A stretch of DNA of 64,000 nucleotides. Origin: Sitta carolinensis (taxonomy: Eukaryota > Chordata > Aves > Passeriformes > Sittidae). Under the pieces are notes generated by a model. It saw only the letters and a program-made list of their open reading frames with translations, was not told where the DNA came from and did not search any database. The translations under genes and the position numbers were made by a program. The stretch covers positions 7,383,859 to 7,447,858 of the forward strand of contig CM063287.1 of assembly GCA_032173965.1 (NCBI GenBank), in the 5' to 3' direction. Positions 12,801-26,600 of this stretch are shown here, in pieces (position 1 is the stretch's first letter; the number at the start of each line of letters is the position of its first letter).

Positions 12801-15085
12801 GGCTTGACAGCTCTCCCCACAACTCCCACTTTTCCCTGCAGCTTCTGAAGCCATGGGGCAGGCCTGGTGTCAGTACCCATTCTGCTGCTGGTTTGGAGGC
12901 TGTGACACTAAACTGAGGAGTGAATTTGTAAAGCAGAATTGAATAAAATAAAAATTCCCGTCATCCACACCAAATTTTTTTTTTGTTCTGTTTTATGGAA
13001 TGATTCAGAATGTTTACTAACCAACATGATCCAAAGCAGCTTGAGAAATGGTGTGCCTTTTCTAAAGAGAGCTTTCAAGAGAAGCTTCTGTGGTATTGCA
13101 CTTTCATTTTTTATTTGATAATTTGATTTTAAATCAAACAAATCCTGTATTCAGAGTGCAGCTTTCTGTGTGTTGGGTTCATTGTGTTTTTTATGTCCAC
13201 TTAAATCCCAAACTTGTAGCATTACTGTTTACAGCAGGATGGAGTTTTTTGAATTAAGTGTTAAGAATTGCAGACAGAGTGAGACAAATTCAGCAGTCAC
13301 TACTGCATCAACACAATGGCCATGAAAATAAGTTTTATTGATCCACACCTAAATAGGTACATAAAATATTTTTGTTTTATAACTAATCCCTGTAGAAAAA
13401 GCTAAGATATATTTCTAAATAAAAATGTTTCCTGAAAGAGATGAGCATAATTCAATTCTAAAATATTTTTCTTTTTGCAATACTTATAAAACAGCACTAA
13501 TAAAAATCCCAGAGTAATTGGTCACAAAGCAACAAGCTGTTTTATGAAATACACTCTCTCATGTAAATAGATAGGCCATAGATCCTGAATGAAATTCTTT
13601 CCTAATAAAAGATCTGTGTTCACTTGCATTTCCTTGCAGGTATCTCCTCTGGCTGGTAGGAAGCAGCCTGTGGTTGCCTTCCACACTCTCTCAGCTCTGT
13701 ACCAATGAAAGCTGCTTCACTCTTACTCAGTTGTCACTTGCAGGACATTTCGTGGTCTGAATCAAACATTCCTGCTTCACGTGTAAAACACGGATGGAAT
13801 TAAACCAAGTCTGTCTTTCCTGAGGAGGTGTCAGATGCAGGCTGTTCCCTGCACCAAAGATTTCACAGGTAACACAACAGCTGTGGCAGGCTGGGGTTTG
13901 TGAGTGTTGTGGCAGGGAATCTGTCCTTGTCAGGCATTTATCAGTCCTGCCGTGGCCATGGTTAGGAGTTTATCTTTCCAATTTGTGCTCACAGATATGA
14001 GGTCTTCAGGGAGGAAAATGCTGCATTGTGGCTGAAGCAGCCCTGGCACAGAAGCCTTCCTGCAGTTTGAACTCACACTGTCAGAGCTGAGCTACGATTC
14101 TGTTCCTGGAGGAGCTGCATAATGCATTAAAATAAGAGCTGGGAAAGGCTGAGCAAAATTTTGACTATTTCTGACACAAGGGCAAAAAGACAATTACAAG
14201 AATACTTGTTTGAATCTCTGCAAAGGGCTGATATGGTAAAATGTTGTTATATGCAGACAGTCACTAATGCTTTTGCTGCTATTTTTTAATGGGGGATAGA
14301 CTCCTGGCAATACGCACATCATCTTAAAAAAAGAAGAAGAAAATCAGTTGATATACCAAATGTATTCCTTTTTATATTAAAATGTCTTTTGGGATACCAA
14401 CCTAGGACAAAAACAGTTTCTCTCCTATGTAAATTAACTTTGTTCAGCTTGCTTGGATATATTTAAAATGAAGATGAAATATCTCTAACCTTTCACAGGT
14501 TTTTCCAGTTGTTAGAATGGAAAATGAAAATTCTTTCTTCTTCATCCCTGCAGAGACAGTATTTCTTGAATAAACCAGGAAGCCCTTCCATATTTTTACC
14601 AAGTAATTACACCACTGATGAATTTTGAACTGGTATCAAACATTTCTGCGGTTCTGCTCATAGAGTTCAGTCAAAACTCAGTCTACCTTTGAAAAATAAT
14701 TTAGATGAAAAATTTCTATTCTGGCCTAGGTGTTTCCCAAGTAATCTGACACATTTGGAACATTTCTTTTAAGTACCTGTCCAAAATCCCTGTAACTTGC
14801 TTTTCCACTGATCTCTACATTTCTGCAAATAACTTAGATTAACAACAGAACCTGTGAGAAAATAATGATTTGTTTGGCTTTGGAAGGTAAAACACCCTGT
14901 GCCATGCAAAATGGGTCCCTACTCCATCTTCTTGACTTGGTGATTTTATCAACTGGCAATTTCCAGTAACATGAAGAGCGAGGGGTGTCAGCAGGTCACC
15001 TGCATCAGCTAAAGGGAAAAGTAGGAGAATTTAAAAAGCAAAACTGGTTTGAGAAAGTTGACTGTTTGTCTTTGTCTTTTGTTAG
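9881..15085. other. Non-coding stretch, no gene seen
   Basis: No gene or recognised transposon. Small items are (AAGG)n near 10010-10021, a T-run near 12150-12162, and a weak 57-nt exon-like segment at 10462-10518 (AG before, GTAAGA after, open in one frame), which is too weak to call. Open frames at 12165-12575 (minus) and 12653-12916 (plus) show no domain features. Confidence 0.6.
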
Positions 15086-15159
15086 TTCTGACTGTGGCCC
15101 TCGAAGGGAGGAAATGTCATCACAACATATGCTTCCAGAAATCTCCAAATCAGCAGAAG
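15086..15159 (+). other. Candidate internal exon (74 nt)
   Basis: A T-rich tract ends in GTTAG at 15085, and a strong donor CAGAAG|GTAAGG begins at 15160. The 74 nt between are open in two of three frames. One gives LTVALEGRKCHHNICFQ and ends exactly on a codon boundary; the other gives SDCGPRREEMSSQHMLPE. The first frame also continues upstream through a hydrophobic, signal-peptide-like run (VCLCLLLVLTVA), but no ATG opens it; the nearest possible start at 15049 is TTG. Neither peptide is recognised. It could be an exon of a coding gene or a lncRNA, or a pseudoexon. Confidence 0.17.
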
Positions 15160-17959
15160 GTAAGGTTTATGGGCGTACTTTTATGTCCACTGCTTATCTC
15201 AAGATACCGTAGTAACAGGCACAGCCAAACCTTTTTCAGCTGGAAGGATCTCTGAAGACTTTTCAGAACAAGTATTTAATGTTCCAGTTTTTCTTTCAAC
15301 ATTCATGTGAGCATAGAAATCTCACCAAGAGCTTCAAAAATTATGGGGAATTTCCTCAGCAGTTTTGCACTATATAATTTCTGAAATTGTGTTTTACAGC
15401 TCTGCTCAATCTACAGATACCAAATTCCTATGAAATGCTCATTTTTTCCTTTGGTAGCAATTGGTTTGATAATGATTTGAACAGCAAACCATCAGGCTCT
15501 CCACTCCTGTTACCCAGCTTTCGTGGATCTCTTGGATCTCTGTCTCTGGGTCTATCTCATGTTACTTTTGCTCTATTGCAGATGTATAACAGCCTCTGGT
15601 TTTGAGACAGGGTAAGAAAGAGAAAACTTGCATGTATTTTGTGGTGGAAGAAATAGCAGGAAAGGAAGGAAATTTAATCACCTCTTTCAAAAAGCACAGG
15701 AGAAGAAAGTTCCACACACCTCATTGTCTCTTTTAGGACCTTATTAAATTCTTTTGAAGCTAGAAGACAAGCTAAAGAGAAAATCTATCCTACTTAAACA
15801 CACTGCTTCAAGGACAGTTCAAGATACAGTGCAAGGCACTCTTAACATTGGCCCTGGCAGTGGCTGTAAAGTGTAGGCTTAAAATGAGCCACAGGAAAAA
15901 AAAATAGCAAGTAGTTTTACTATTACTGTCAAAAATACACTTTATTATTAAAAAATAATAAGTAGGCTTAATTTTTTCTAATTAGGACACCCATTTTAGA
16001 GAGGAGCATGTAAAATAGCGGCAAAGCACTGAAGAATTTTTGAATCATGTATTACTTTTATTTCCACCTGAAGCCCAAATTTAACCTCCTGAGTACAGCG
16101 ATCAGGATAGATGATGTAAGAGGGGCCTTCTATATCAGTTGTGCCTGAAACATTAATGCCTTCCAGGGTTTTTTTCAATATACAAGCAAAAAAAAAACCC
16201 AAACAACAAACAAAAAAAAAACCCCAAACAAACAAACAGATAAAAAAGGATACTATGGTAGACATCAATGTGTGAGGTGACAAAACTAGTGAGAACTGCA
16301 GTAAGATAAGGGATGCAGCTGATGAAAGTGTGGTCCCAAAGACTGAAAAGAGAATGGGTGTGATTAATGAGCCAGCACTGCAATGCCAGTGGTGTCAGTG
16401 ACAGGAACGGGGGCAGAAGTGGAGAAATGGGAGCTTCTGGGGCAGAACCTGAGGGTGGATATCTAGGATGGCAAAAACCATGGTGGAATAAAGGATTTAA
16501 CTGCAATTGCAAAACTGAAGGACCCGTTCAAGTCAGGAAAAACAGAAAATGTTTGTAATGGGATGGAAGGAGATGGCAAAGCATGGCTGAAATAGATACT
16601 TCTGGACTCAAACTTCTTAGGGCAAGAATGGTAAAGTAGTTTTCAGGTACAAACTACACTAAAACTGTTATCAACTACAAGTTAAGGAGAATTAAAAGAG
16701 AAGGAAATAATAGGTCTGTAAGTAATTATGATTGAATTGGAAACCCTACACTAGAGAGCTGAGTAAAGCACCTTGAAATGGGCCTGCCCTTCTCTCTCTG
16801 CCAAGGCAGCACATAAACAGAGATGGCTGGGAGCAGGGTCAGCCTCTGTGGGATTCAGGGATTTGGTGAGCTGCAGCTCAAAGATAGGAGCAAAATATTT
16901 TAGGACAAGAGGAAAATATTTTAGAGGCCGTTGTAAGAGCTGACTGAGGAAAAATGGCCTGGCTGACAGTAGCAGAGCTGGGAGGGCAGTGTGGAAATGG
17001 CAGGGAAACTTTCAAGGAGTGAGGAGGGAATTTTGCATAGCAGAAATACCTCAGCTTGTGCAGTGGTGGATGTGCCTGGACACAATCAAGTGCCTCCCTT
17101 AGTCATGGGTTAAGAACAACAAATTAGGAGGATTAAGAAGGATGTTCGAGGACTCTTTGAGATTGCTCTGTTATTGTAGGGCTGAGTAGCTGAGGCTCTG
17201 TGGCATTACTGTTGGGGAAAGGAGGAACGATTAATAAACCTAGGGCAGTGCCCATTGTATTAAGGCTCTCGAGTTCAAAATAGCTTTGAAAAGATGTCAG
17301 CTACTCCAAAGCATTTAAATACTAGCAGTGTCCTCAAGTTACAGGTAGAAAAGTCATCTGGAGTTTATTTTAGGAAAAGAAAAAGCCCTCAAGGCAAAGG
17401 GCTGTGTGTTCAAAAGGGTTATGAAATCACTGAAATGAAATCAGGAGTTATGAGTTAAAGGAACGCAGAAGAATCTAACCAGAAAATTAAGCTCCAGCAC
17501 AGAAAGTCAGGACAAAGTGATAATTACTTCATTACATTGATCTGGACACCAGTGTGGCTAAAGAGGGGCAAAAGCCTTATATGACATATATGGAAAAGAA
17601 GAGGGGGCTGCAGAGGTTACTCATGACCCCAAAATAAAATGCTTGTTCTCAGCAAGGGAGAGATTAGACCCTGAGAACAAAACCGGGTAACTGATGAGAT
17701 GGAAATATGCTCAAGGTAGAAGAAAACCTGGAACAAATCACAGCAAAGAAGACAGGGAATTTCTGCAATGACTTGGTCGTGTGTTAGAAAACACCTCTGA
17801 AGGGAGGGCACTGAGCTCGGGCTTGCAGGTGAGTCCCAGGATGTCAGCTGGGGTGCCCCAGGAGGCTGGGTGTGGACCTGCTGCCTGGTCTAGTTTGAAA
17901 TAAAAGCTGTTGTCTCAAAGCACCGTGAACACTCAACCCTCAGAGCAGAAGGGTGGAGC
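15160..17959. other. Non-coding stretch, no gene seen
   Basis: No gene is supported. It contains an A-rich low-complexity tract at 16186-16249. A donor-like TGCAG|GTGAGT at 17825 has only a weak acceptor before it. Confidence 0.6.
16186..16249. repeat. A-rich / (CAAA)n low-complexity tract
   Basis: Runs of 9-10 A interrupted by CCC and CAAA units. It could be a retroposon tail, but no element body is recognised beside it. Confidence 0.85.
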
Positions 17960-18420
17960 AGTGGGCACTAGACCAAAAACAATAAGCTTTCTGCTGGATA
18001 GTTCAGTCATCCTAATGGACAGGTATGATACCACAGCCTGATCCAATTGCCTAATACAACAGGGAACTCAGCTCAGTGAGCTCTTTGCTGGCTATTTTTC
18101 TTTTGTAGCCAATAATGATATTCATTGCAGCTGTAAGATGCTGCTGCCCTGACTTCATTATTCAGTGGCTTAAATGCTTTGACCTAAGTTTCTTGATTCT
18201 TGCTTCTTGATCCTATCCTGTCTAAAATGAAATCTCTACCCAGAAAACACCTTGAAGCAGCACTTCAGAGCTCTGTGACAGCCAATGAGCCTTATCAGGT
18301 CAATGAATTAAAGCCATAGCAGAACTTATTATCCAGAGCCTTGCAATCAGTGACACAATGTAAAGTCAATATTAGAAAACTTTCTGTGCTTCCAAAAAGA
18401 CATCAGCAGGATATAAAGTT
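17960..18420. other. Candidate conserved non-coding element (by composition)
   Basis: A repeat-free block with balanced composition and words such as CAATAATGATATTCATTGC and ATTATTCAGTGG. It includes the inverted repeat AGCTCA-G-TGAGCT near 18069-18081. The suggestion rests on appearance only. Confidence 0.08.
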
Positions 18421-21105
18421 ATTCTAGTTTGTCCTAATTTTTGTACACAAGGTACTGGAAGACAACTGGAAGGGTTTCTCATATGTCTTTCTTATGATTA
18501 ATGCATTTGCAGCCATTTGCAAAGTCCTAAAACTGCACAGGTTGTTAAAAATGTTTATTGAATATGAGAAAACAAAACCATATAATTTGCCTCAGAGCCT
18601 AACCACTGGAGCAGTGGGTTAAATTAAATGCAGTTCTCTATGCTGACCTGTTTCTCAGTTGCATTTCTTTCTGCCACTTGTGGTGGGAGGAGGTCCTCAA
18701 AGAAAGGATATTGAGACAAAACACTGGTTTTGAATAGGTCAATCAAAACCAGCACACTTGCTTCCAAGCAGAAATTTGTCCAGCATGCATTGATTCCTCA
18801 CTGAGAATTGCCTGCCTTGTCCTTTTAGGCAGATATAGGTCTCCCAGCTGGTTCTCCAGAGCAGGTTCAGGAGAACTGTCTCCAAGGAACAGTAAATGCT
18901 CTGATACTTTTTGTTCTGAAAACTTCTGTGAGACAACAGCTTCATCAGAAATAAAAACTAATCACTAAGTGCTGTACATGAGCTGATAAATGACTGACTG
19001 AGTATTCCCATCTAAGTATTCATTTGATTGTATAATGCTGTTGATCTCTCAGCAAAGACACACCTTTGGATGAGAGCAAATGCTCAAGGTGAAATCAGTA
19101 GAGGTGATTTGTCAGCATCTGAGAAGCATCAAGAAGCAGAACCCTTCCATTGTGGTATCAGAGGTTAAGTACCCTGGCTGGAAGTGCCACAGGAATGCAA
19201 ATCTCTCCACGTCTTAAATTGGAGGGAACATGAAGCATTAAGCATAGGCTTTTTAATTATCCATCTGTGAAATCTCACAAGCTGCTTTTGATTATTAATT
19301 CCCACACTTACTTGTCCGTGGGGCTGCTAAATATATGTGGCACTGCTTTATTTGTTTCAGGAAAAGGGAAGCAAAATGGATGGACTAGAAAAATAGAATA
19401 AAGATCCTTTAGGCAATTCTCCTTCTACATCCCAGGAGAGAGCTGAGAGCTCATGAGTTCTGATCCAGATCAGCAGGGTGTAACAGCACAGAAATAATAC
19501 ATTGTGTTTTGAGTGAGAAAATGTGTTGTATAAGTCAAATTAGAATTCTACACTGGATCACAACATTTTAAACCTTTTAATTTACGTTCGTAAGGTGATC
19601 CAGCTCAAGAGACATTTGACAACAATGAAAAAATAACCTTTTTGAACACATACTTCCTGTTAGCTTCTTAATAGACTCTTTTGTCTTTTCAAAGCTGAAA
19701 TAAATAAAAGATGGGAAAAAATCAATATGTAAACAGGTGGAAAAATTTATTGTCTGAGAGTGTGGGCAGAACTAATTTAGATAAGGCTATGCTTCTGCAG
19801 TAATCCAAGGTTTCAAAATAACCTCCTTTGCAAATGTTTGACCTTATGAGTAATCCACAGCTGATGAAGGTGTACCAGAAAAGTTTGCTTCACTTCTGGT
19901 ACTTATTGATTAACTAAAAACATAAGTATTGTTTGTTTTAATAACATTTTCTTGGCTTGCTTTTGGTTTTGTTTGGTTTGTTTTCTTTGTTTTTTGTTTT
20001 TTTTTTTTAATTTTGCATAGAAATATTGTAATTGCCTAGAAGTCTGCAGATTGTACCTTCTATACCTGGCTTCAGAGAGAGCTTTGGGAAGAGTAGAATC
20101 TGTTTTTCTATGTGCTCACAAGAAAAACACCATGAAACCACTCATTCTGCTCTCCTTTGGACTCCTGAAAAGTCTAAGACTTGTGAATAAAATACTTCCC
20201 CCGTGCCAGTTGTTACCCTAAATGTGTTTCCTGGAACAAGATACCAGTTCTTTGAGGTTCTTTTTAGAGGTTTTATTTGGAATTATGTAGAAAGCATTTT
20301 AATCCCCATAGTTTCAACTTTTTGAAAGTTCAGTAGTGAGGATCTTTTTTTTCGAGATGAACAGTTCATTAAAAGAACTTAGAATGTGATCCTTTATAAA
20401 CAATTTCCTCATTTGAAGATAGAGCTTTAGGCAGGGCACTATTTCAGCCAAAGGAAGGATTGATAAAGCCTTCATAGAGGGACCTAAAGAAGATATGTGC
20501 TAGAACCATGTGCTGCTGGACACTGGCCCCAGTGGGCTCTGTTTGGGCTCATAATCTCCAATTCTTTATATCAGTGGGTTCCCAGCTGAAGCCTGAGCAG
20601 ATCTGACTTTCCCAACAGACCAGTCTGCAATCCAGCAAACACAGCATTCTGTCAAGGAGGACCAGCAGTGGAGGTAAATACAGGAATTAGTTCTGGGATG
20701 GCTCCAAAAAGCACTGTAGCTAGTGGGAGCAGCTGGACTCTTGTTCTATCTCATTTATTCAACAAGTTTGGAATTGCAAAGTCTATCTCTGATCCTCCAG
20801 TTGTGCTGTTTATGCCTGCTTACACCTCCCAAACAGTCAGGAGGCAGCTGCTTCTTTTTGTACCTTTTTCAGCTGCACTTCCCATCAGCCTTGTCAAGTG
20901 CCAGCATTCCACAGGCCACTGCTTTCCATGTGCTGTCCTTGCAGCTGAATGGGAGGAAAAAATGGCCAGGAGATCCATCTCCACACACCCATGCATGGTG
21001 TTTTCTGACATTCTGCATGGTCTGTGGCTATTTAGTCCTGAGACAGGTAGCAGGATGTTTGTTGCAGCAAGCTGGAGACACCAGGAAGGTGCCTGAATGA
21101 ATAAT
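18421..21105. other. Non-coding stretch, no gene seen
   Basis: No supported gene. A 142-codon open frame at 20668-21096 starts at GTG and shows no domain features. A (GTTT)n-like tract lies at 19960-20008. Confidence 0.6.
19960..20008. repeat. (GTTT)n / poly-T low-complexity tract
   Basis: T-rich run with G every 3-7 bases, ending in a 12-T stretch. Confidence 0.85.
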
Positions 21106-21154
21106 ACAGAATTAGCTAGGTTGGGAAAGACCTTTGAGATCATCAAATCCAACC
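21106..21154 (-). mobile_element. CR1-like LINE 3'-end fragment
   Basis: The segment ACAGAATTAGCTAGGTTGGG, followed by AAAGACCTTTGAGATCATCA and ATCCAACC, matches the familiar pattern of avian CR1 3' ends read in reverse: a CAGAAT start, then GGTTGGAAAAGACCT, then GATCATCAAGTCCAACC. Similarity fades after 21154, so this is a short, diverged, truncated copy. The assignment is from memory of the family pattern; RepeatMasker would settle the subfamily. Confidence 0.6.
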
Positions 21155-23636
21155 TGTTCATGTCTTGGCAAGAAAACTGAGTGGAATTCCTTGTTCCAAG
21201 TGTGCAGACTCTGTGAATTGCCACCATGAACATTCACAATGTAGTTTAGCCAAGCTCCTAAGCCTTCCAACTCACATGGAATAAAGGAATTGCTCTTGTG
21301 GAGCTGATGAAGGAATCTGTAGGAAGGCAAGCTGGTGGTTTGGAAGTTTTCAACAGCTCTACAAGGCCACTCCTTTTCCTTCTGCTGCCAGGAGAGGTCA
21401 GGGAATTAACCTATCCAGAAGACATCCTAATTGCTGCTCATTCCCATGAAACAATTATTTCTGACAATCCACCTGTTAAAATATTTTCAGATTGGGGTAA
21501 AAAAGCAACAGCAACAACAAAAATCAATGATTCCACAGAAATCATTACATCTTTCAAGACTCATTACTGACCCAGGGTATCAGACTCTCAGCATCCCATC
21601 CACAAAGATACTTGGTTCTGCAAAAAGAATAAGGACAAATAAGGCAAGAATGTAACTTTAGCAGGGCTCGCTCCATAAACCAGCTTCTCTAGGATTTCAT
21701 TACTTGTTTGTCTGAGTGGCTGTGCAAACTTTGTGAAACTTTACAATTTAAAACTCAAGTAAAAATGAGTAATATTTAATTGGCGTGTCTTTCTATACCA
21801 TACTGAGCCTATCACCATGATTTTAAATAAATGACTAGACTAGCGAAAATCTTAATTTTTTTTCTCACATCCTCTGCAGCCTCATTATAAAGACATTTCA
21901 GACAAGAATACTGTAATGTTTTTTTCAAATCCTTTTATTTCCTCAGATAGTAACAAACACTGGAGTGGGAGAGGCTTCTTGGCTGAACCTGTCAGTCGTA
22001 TATGGGAAAGTTTGAATCTTGACTTACCAACAGAGTCATCAGAACTCTCAAAACTTAAGTTCTGGCTTGGGTAATATGCACATATTATTTCAGACCACCG
22101 ACTAGCAGTAGAGGAGGGGAGCTTGAGATCTGTTTCCTTTACACATTGGCAATAAAAAAAATCACTGATTTTTTATGTTCTTTCACACTTCTTGAAAAAA
22201 AAACTCTGTCACAGATGTTTTGTTCAGAGCTCAGTTTGATGGGAAAAGACATATGTAGGGAATACATGAATCAGCATTTTCACATTCAGACTTGTTTACT
22301 GCCACATGCTGTGGAAAGTCTTGGCCAGAAGGTAAGGGGCTTTACCTCCAGACAGAGACAAAAGTGTGACTCTGTGATATTTTCCTCTGGTTCTAGTACT
22401 AGGAATTTCTGCAGTTTTCTTTTCACTCCTGTACATCTGTGTGATGAGAGACTCCAGCAGGAGTGGAAGCAGCACTGGATGATGAGGGTTCAATGAATGT
22501 AGCCCTCAGGTTTCCCTGGTGGAGACTGGGAGGGAGGCTGGCTGCTGATAGAGATTGAGATGAGCACACCAATCCACTGCTTCCTTTAGAGATGGGGACT
22601 GTAATCCCAAAATGAATAACTTCCTAGAGCCGTGCTGTCAGTGTCAGTAACAGGAATGAAATTATTTCCTGCAGGAATGGTGAGAGCTCACTTCACCATG
22701 GTAAACCCCATCTCAGAGATCCCTTGGCAGGAGAGCATTGCCATGGGTATTACTGGATGTGGGAGCTCAGCAAAGGTCCCACAAATCCTTTTAGGATTAT
22801 CAATCCTGTAAAGGTCATAAATCCCAGCCTGGGGTAGCTGTGAGAATGCCAGTCCCAGATATTTGCCCGAATACTTCAGCCCTGTTTGGAAAGGGAAAGG
22901 CTGCTGCTGGTTGGAGTGCCCTCCAGTGAGTGGCCCCATGAAAAAGGGTTTCTGAAGAGAGGACACTCAGCCACACCCCAGGATTCACCACAGGCCACAC
23001 ACCTGAGGGGCTCCTTGTCACTGGGATTTTTTGGCATCCCGTGCCAAAGTCGTAAAATCTCAATCTGGGAAAATCATCACTGCATATTACCCTGCTACTG
23101 TCAAGTATTGTTTGTGCTGCTTTGGAAAGTCTCTGCAATGGGTATAGAGCAGGGCTCTGGAGCTTGTGCACTGCTTTTCTCCAGCCCTTTGGACAGCCAT
23201 GCCCTACCTCTGCCCAAGAGTCTGGAGCATCTAAATATCAGCAATTCTGTAAAGTTCCGCTCTTGGCTTTGGGTCCTCTCATTAAATCCCAGTATTAACA
23301 TTTGCTATCCATCATGGGGAGTTGGAAAAAGGAATTCTAACATTTAAGAACTTGAATATCTAAATTTGCATAGACAGAACTATTAATCTCATTCCCTGTC
23401 CTTTCCTAACTACAGTCCTGAGTCAAGGTCTTTCTGAACAGATTGCGTTCCATACATTATTTCAAAGTGTTTCTTTGTCTTTTCTATCTCATTTTGTAGA
23501 TTCAAAATCATGGTTTCCCCTTTAAGTAAATCCTCAATTTCTTATTTCTTACTGTATTCAAGTTCCATTGAGGTGTTTTCAGACTAAAAAAAGCAGAATT
23601 TTTACAGTGACAGTAGAGCTGGAAACATTTATTTGA

Positions 23637-23690
23637 ATCTATCTATTAATATTATTAATATATATATCTATTAATATTATCTAAATATTT
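23637..23690. repeat. (TA)n-rich tract with a 25-bp-period duplication
   Basis: The word ATCTATTAATATTAT occurs at 23641-23655 and again at 23666-23680, separated by TA-repeat sequence. It looks like a small local tandem duplication in AT-rich DNA. Confidence 0.8.
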
Positions 23691-26600
23691 TACTTCTTGG
23701 TTCCACAACATGAGGAAATTGTTCTTTGTTTCTTTTCCTTGAAATCATAATTACCACACTGATAATCCCTTTTTTTCAAATTCACCTGTTTCCTGCTGGT
23801 AGATTTATTTTTATCATCAGTGTCTGGCCAGTTCAATACACTGTTCCTTTAGGATATTTTTTCTCTGTTTCTGTGCATTTGTGAGCAAGGAAAACAAAAA
23901 ACCCCAAAACCACACGTTAAATAATCTATCAGAAATCTCAGGAGGCTGAAAAAGCCCCATGTTTCTCTTACTCTGTTGTTAGTTTAGAAATAAAATACCA
24001 GAATAGAGCTCCTTCTCACCTCAAACTCAAAACAATTTATTTAATAGGCTATCCTATTGCAAATAGTTTAAATACGTTGAAAATAAATATTAGATTTATA
24101 TAAACAATCAGGTTGAGTAACCTGAAGGGAGAGTAAGCTGAAATAATCTTATCACAGGAACAATTTAGACTTCATTTTGGTTTACTTTAGAAGATATATA
24201 TTTTAAGTTATGCTGTATTAGTGATCTCTTTGCACATCATTTAACATTAAAATATAAAATAAACAAGCAAGGTAATGTCTTATTTAAATATTCATAAGTG
24301 GCTGGCTCTGTCTATATATGCTTTCAGAGCTATGCTGTATCTCTAAGGAGATGAAAAAAAATTATTATTGCTGCATATTCTGATAATCTAAATATCACCC
24401 CAAAACAGGAAGTTTTGGCAACACAAAGTCTGTCTTGCACACTCTGCCAGGGAAAGAACTGTCAGGAGATATTTGCTTGTTCTCTATTGTGTTCTTAACC
24501 TGATGAAAGACAAGGTGACCATTTTCTCACACCTAGAATTTCATGGTTTCAGGAAGTCACCAAGACTCTCAATTATGTCTTCTGGTGGTCACCATGTTTT
24601 CTAAAGGGAATACATAAACTTAATTAGGAGAAACTTGTCTGTCTCTTTACCCCATTCCTGAAATGAAAATGGCTGCTTCAAGATCAGCAGAAAGCAATGA
24701 TTATAGTGTATCATATTTAGTATTTCTGAAAAGAGAAAATAACTGCACTTGGTTTGTTTTTTTTAAGGGGGGATATATTTTTTTTTAACCCAGAAGCAAA
24801 ACAACTCCTCTCTCAAGGAGAATTTCATATTTTTGAAGATGAAAAACTAAGGGCTGAGAAATATCTTATTTCTTCACTTCAGAGTCGAAAAACCTACCAG
24901 AAGAACTTGGAAAATTACAACATATTCAATGTTTGATCCATTCTGTTCTCAGCCTTAAAAAGAAATGATTAAAAATTCATTTTGAAGTTAGCTTTGCATG
25001 TATCCTGTTGATACAAGCCTGGTTGACAGAGTGGGTTCAGATTTGTAGACATCTTTGTACATGTAAGAATAAATAAACAAGAGGGCTATGAATAGATGAG
25101 AAAGTGCAAACCTGTTTGTTGGGTTTTGGTGACAAACTCTCAGGAGTGACATGTAATACATTGGACTTGATGCAAATTTATCATGGGGAGGTGGCTTTAA
25201 ATATTTAATGTGATGGTACAGGGCAGTTTTTCTCATTAGGGATTAGCACAGATGACGTAGTTTGCTTTGCCTGTGTATCTTCTTTACTTCTGAATTTTCC
25301 TGCTTCAAACACTCATAAGATGAAACCTAGAATAAGCCATAACCTCTGGCAGCTGGCTAATGATCCATTCTTACACCTTTACACACTACTTCCAGTGCTC
25401 TTGTGGAAATTGGAATGCCCAGGTTGATCCTTTTTAACAGAAAATGGGTGGCAGAGGCTTGGTCACTCCTGAAAACATTTTGTCAGGGCAGGAATTCATA
25501 ATGAGACACAGAAATCCAGCCCTTTGCCAATGTGTTCACTGCAAAGTGAGAACATTCTGATAGTGCTGCACTTCTGAGAGTCTACTGCAGTTCAGAGAAC
25601 TGACTCAACATTGGTTTTGAGGACTTTGCATTCTCAGTTAATGGAAAAATGCCATAATAAGCAGACTTAGCAGGAGAAAAGCAATTGGAACTTGAGAATG
25701 CTTTCAAGTAGCCCATTTATTTATTGTTCTTAAAAGACATCATTGAACTCTTTCATAAAGTAAGAGAATGTGCCCCATCAGAAGCTTAGTAGTATTCTAT
25801 TGCAAAACAAATTTTGGCCATAGGTATTTTCACCTTCCTCTTTTTTCCTGTGAGCGTTCTTCTGTGTGATGATGAGGATTAGCTGGGAGGGCTGAGGCTC
25901 CTCGTTCAGATCAATGTGAAGTAGAGTCAATGTCACTCCAAACCCAATGAGAAATGACTCAGGGTTGATGGAGAATTGCCAGTCCCATCTGGTGGTGACA
26001 CTTATTCCCTAAGTGAAGTCTTAGCTGACTGTATGTGATTTTATTTGGGATGTACCTTCAGTAATTGAGACAGAAATGACAGCATAGATGTGAGAGCAGC
26101 TTCATGCTCTCCTTGCTGCTCTCTACATCCCAGCCACTTTTCTTCACCACATTTTTCTTTTCTCCTTATCCCTAAATTCTTGAGTGTAGCTAAGAACTGC
26201 AGGATGTACTCCTCCTGTATTAGGATGAGAACAGAATCATTGAAACAGTCCAGAATGCAGGGACGAAACTGAATTATGGGAATTCACCTGGCAATTCCCC
26301 TAATACTTCCCCCTTTAACTTGTAGGACCTTTCTGACACTGTAGCCTCTTGTTCTTTAACTTCCCTTCTTTCTCAGGCTGATGAGACATTTTCAGATAGC
26401 AGAAATTAGGATGCAACAATGGCCTGTGGCCTCACAGAGCCAATGCTGGTGTGTTCCTTGTGGTGCTGTGCTTGGGAGCTGGGGGATGCTTTGGCTGGAA
26501 TATCAGCTAAGCATTGCTTCAAAAGGCAAAAAGAATAAGTGAGGAGGGAGGAAAAGTAAAATTAAGTCTTATACACACCTAGGATTTAATATCTGTTTGA

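Noticed and set aside
17825..17835. Strong-looking donor CAG|GTGAGT
   Set aside because: No convincing acceptor within a plausible exon length upstream.
20668..21096. 142-codon plus-strand open frame
   Set aside because: Starts at GTG and runs toward the CR1-like fragment; no domain seen.
22290..22331. 42-nt exon-like segment with AAG|GTAAGG donor
   Set aside because: The acceptor is weak and the segment too short to distinguish from chance.
22886..23347. 153-codon plus-strand open frame
   Set aside because: TTG start, no domain, no Kozak-context ATG near its start.
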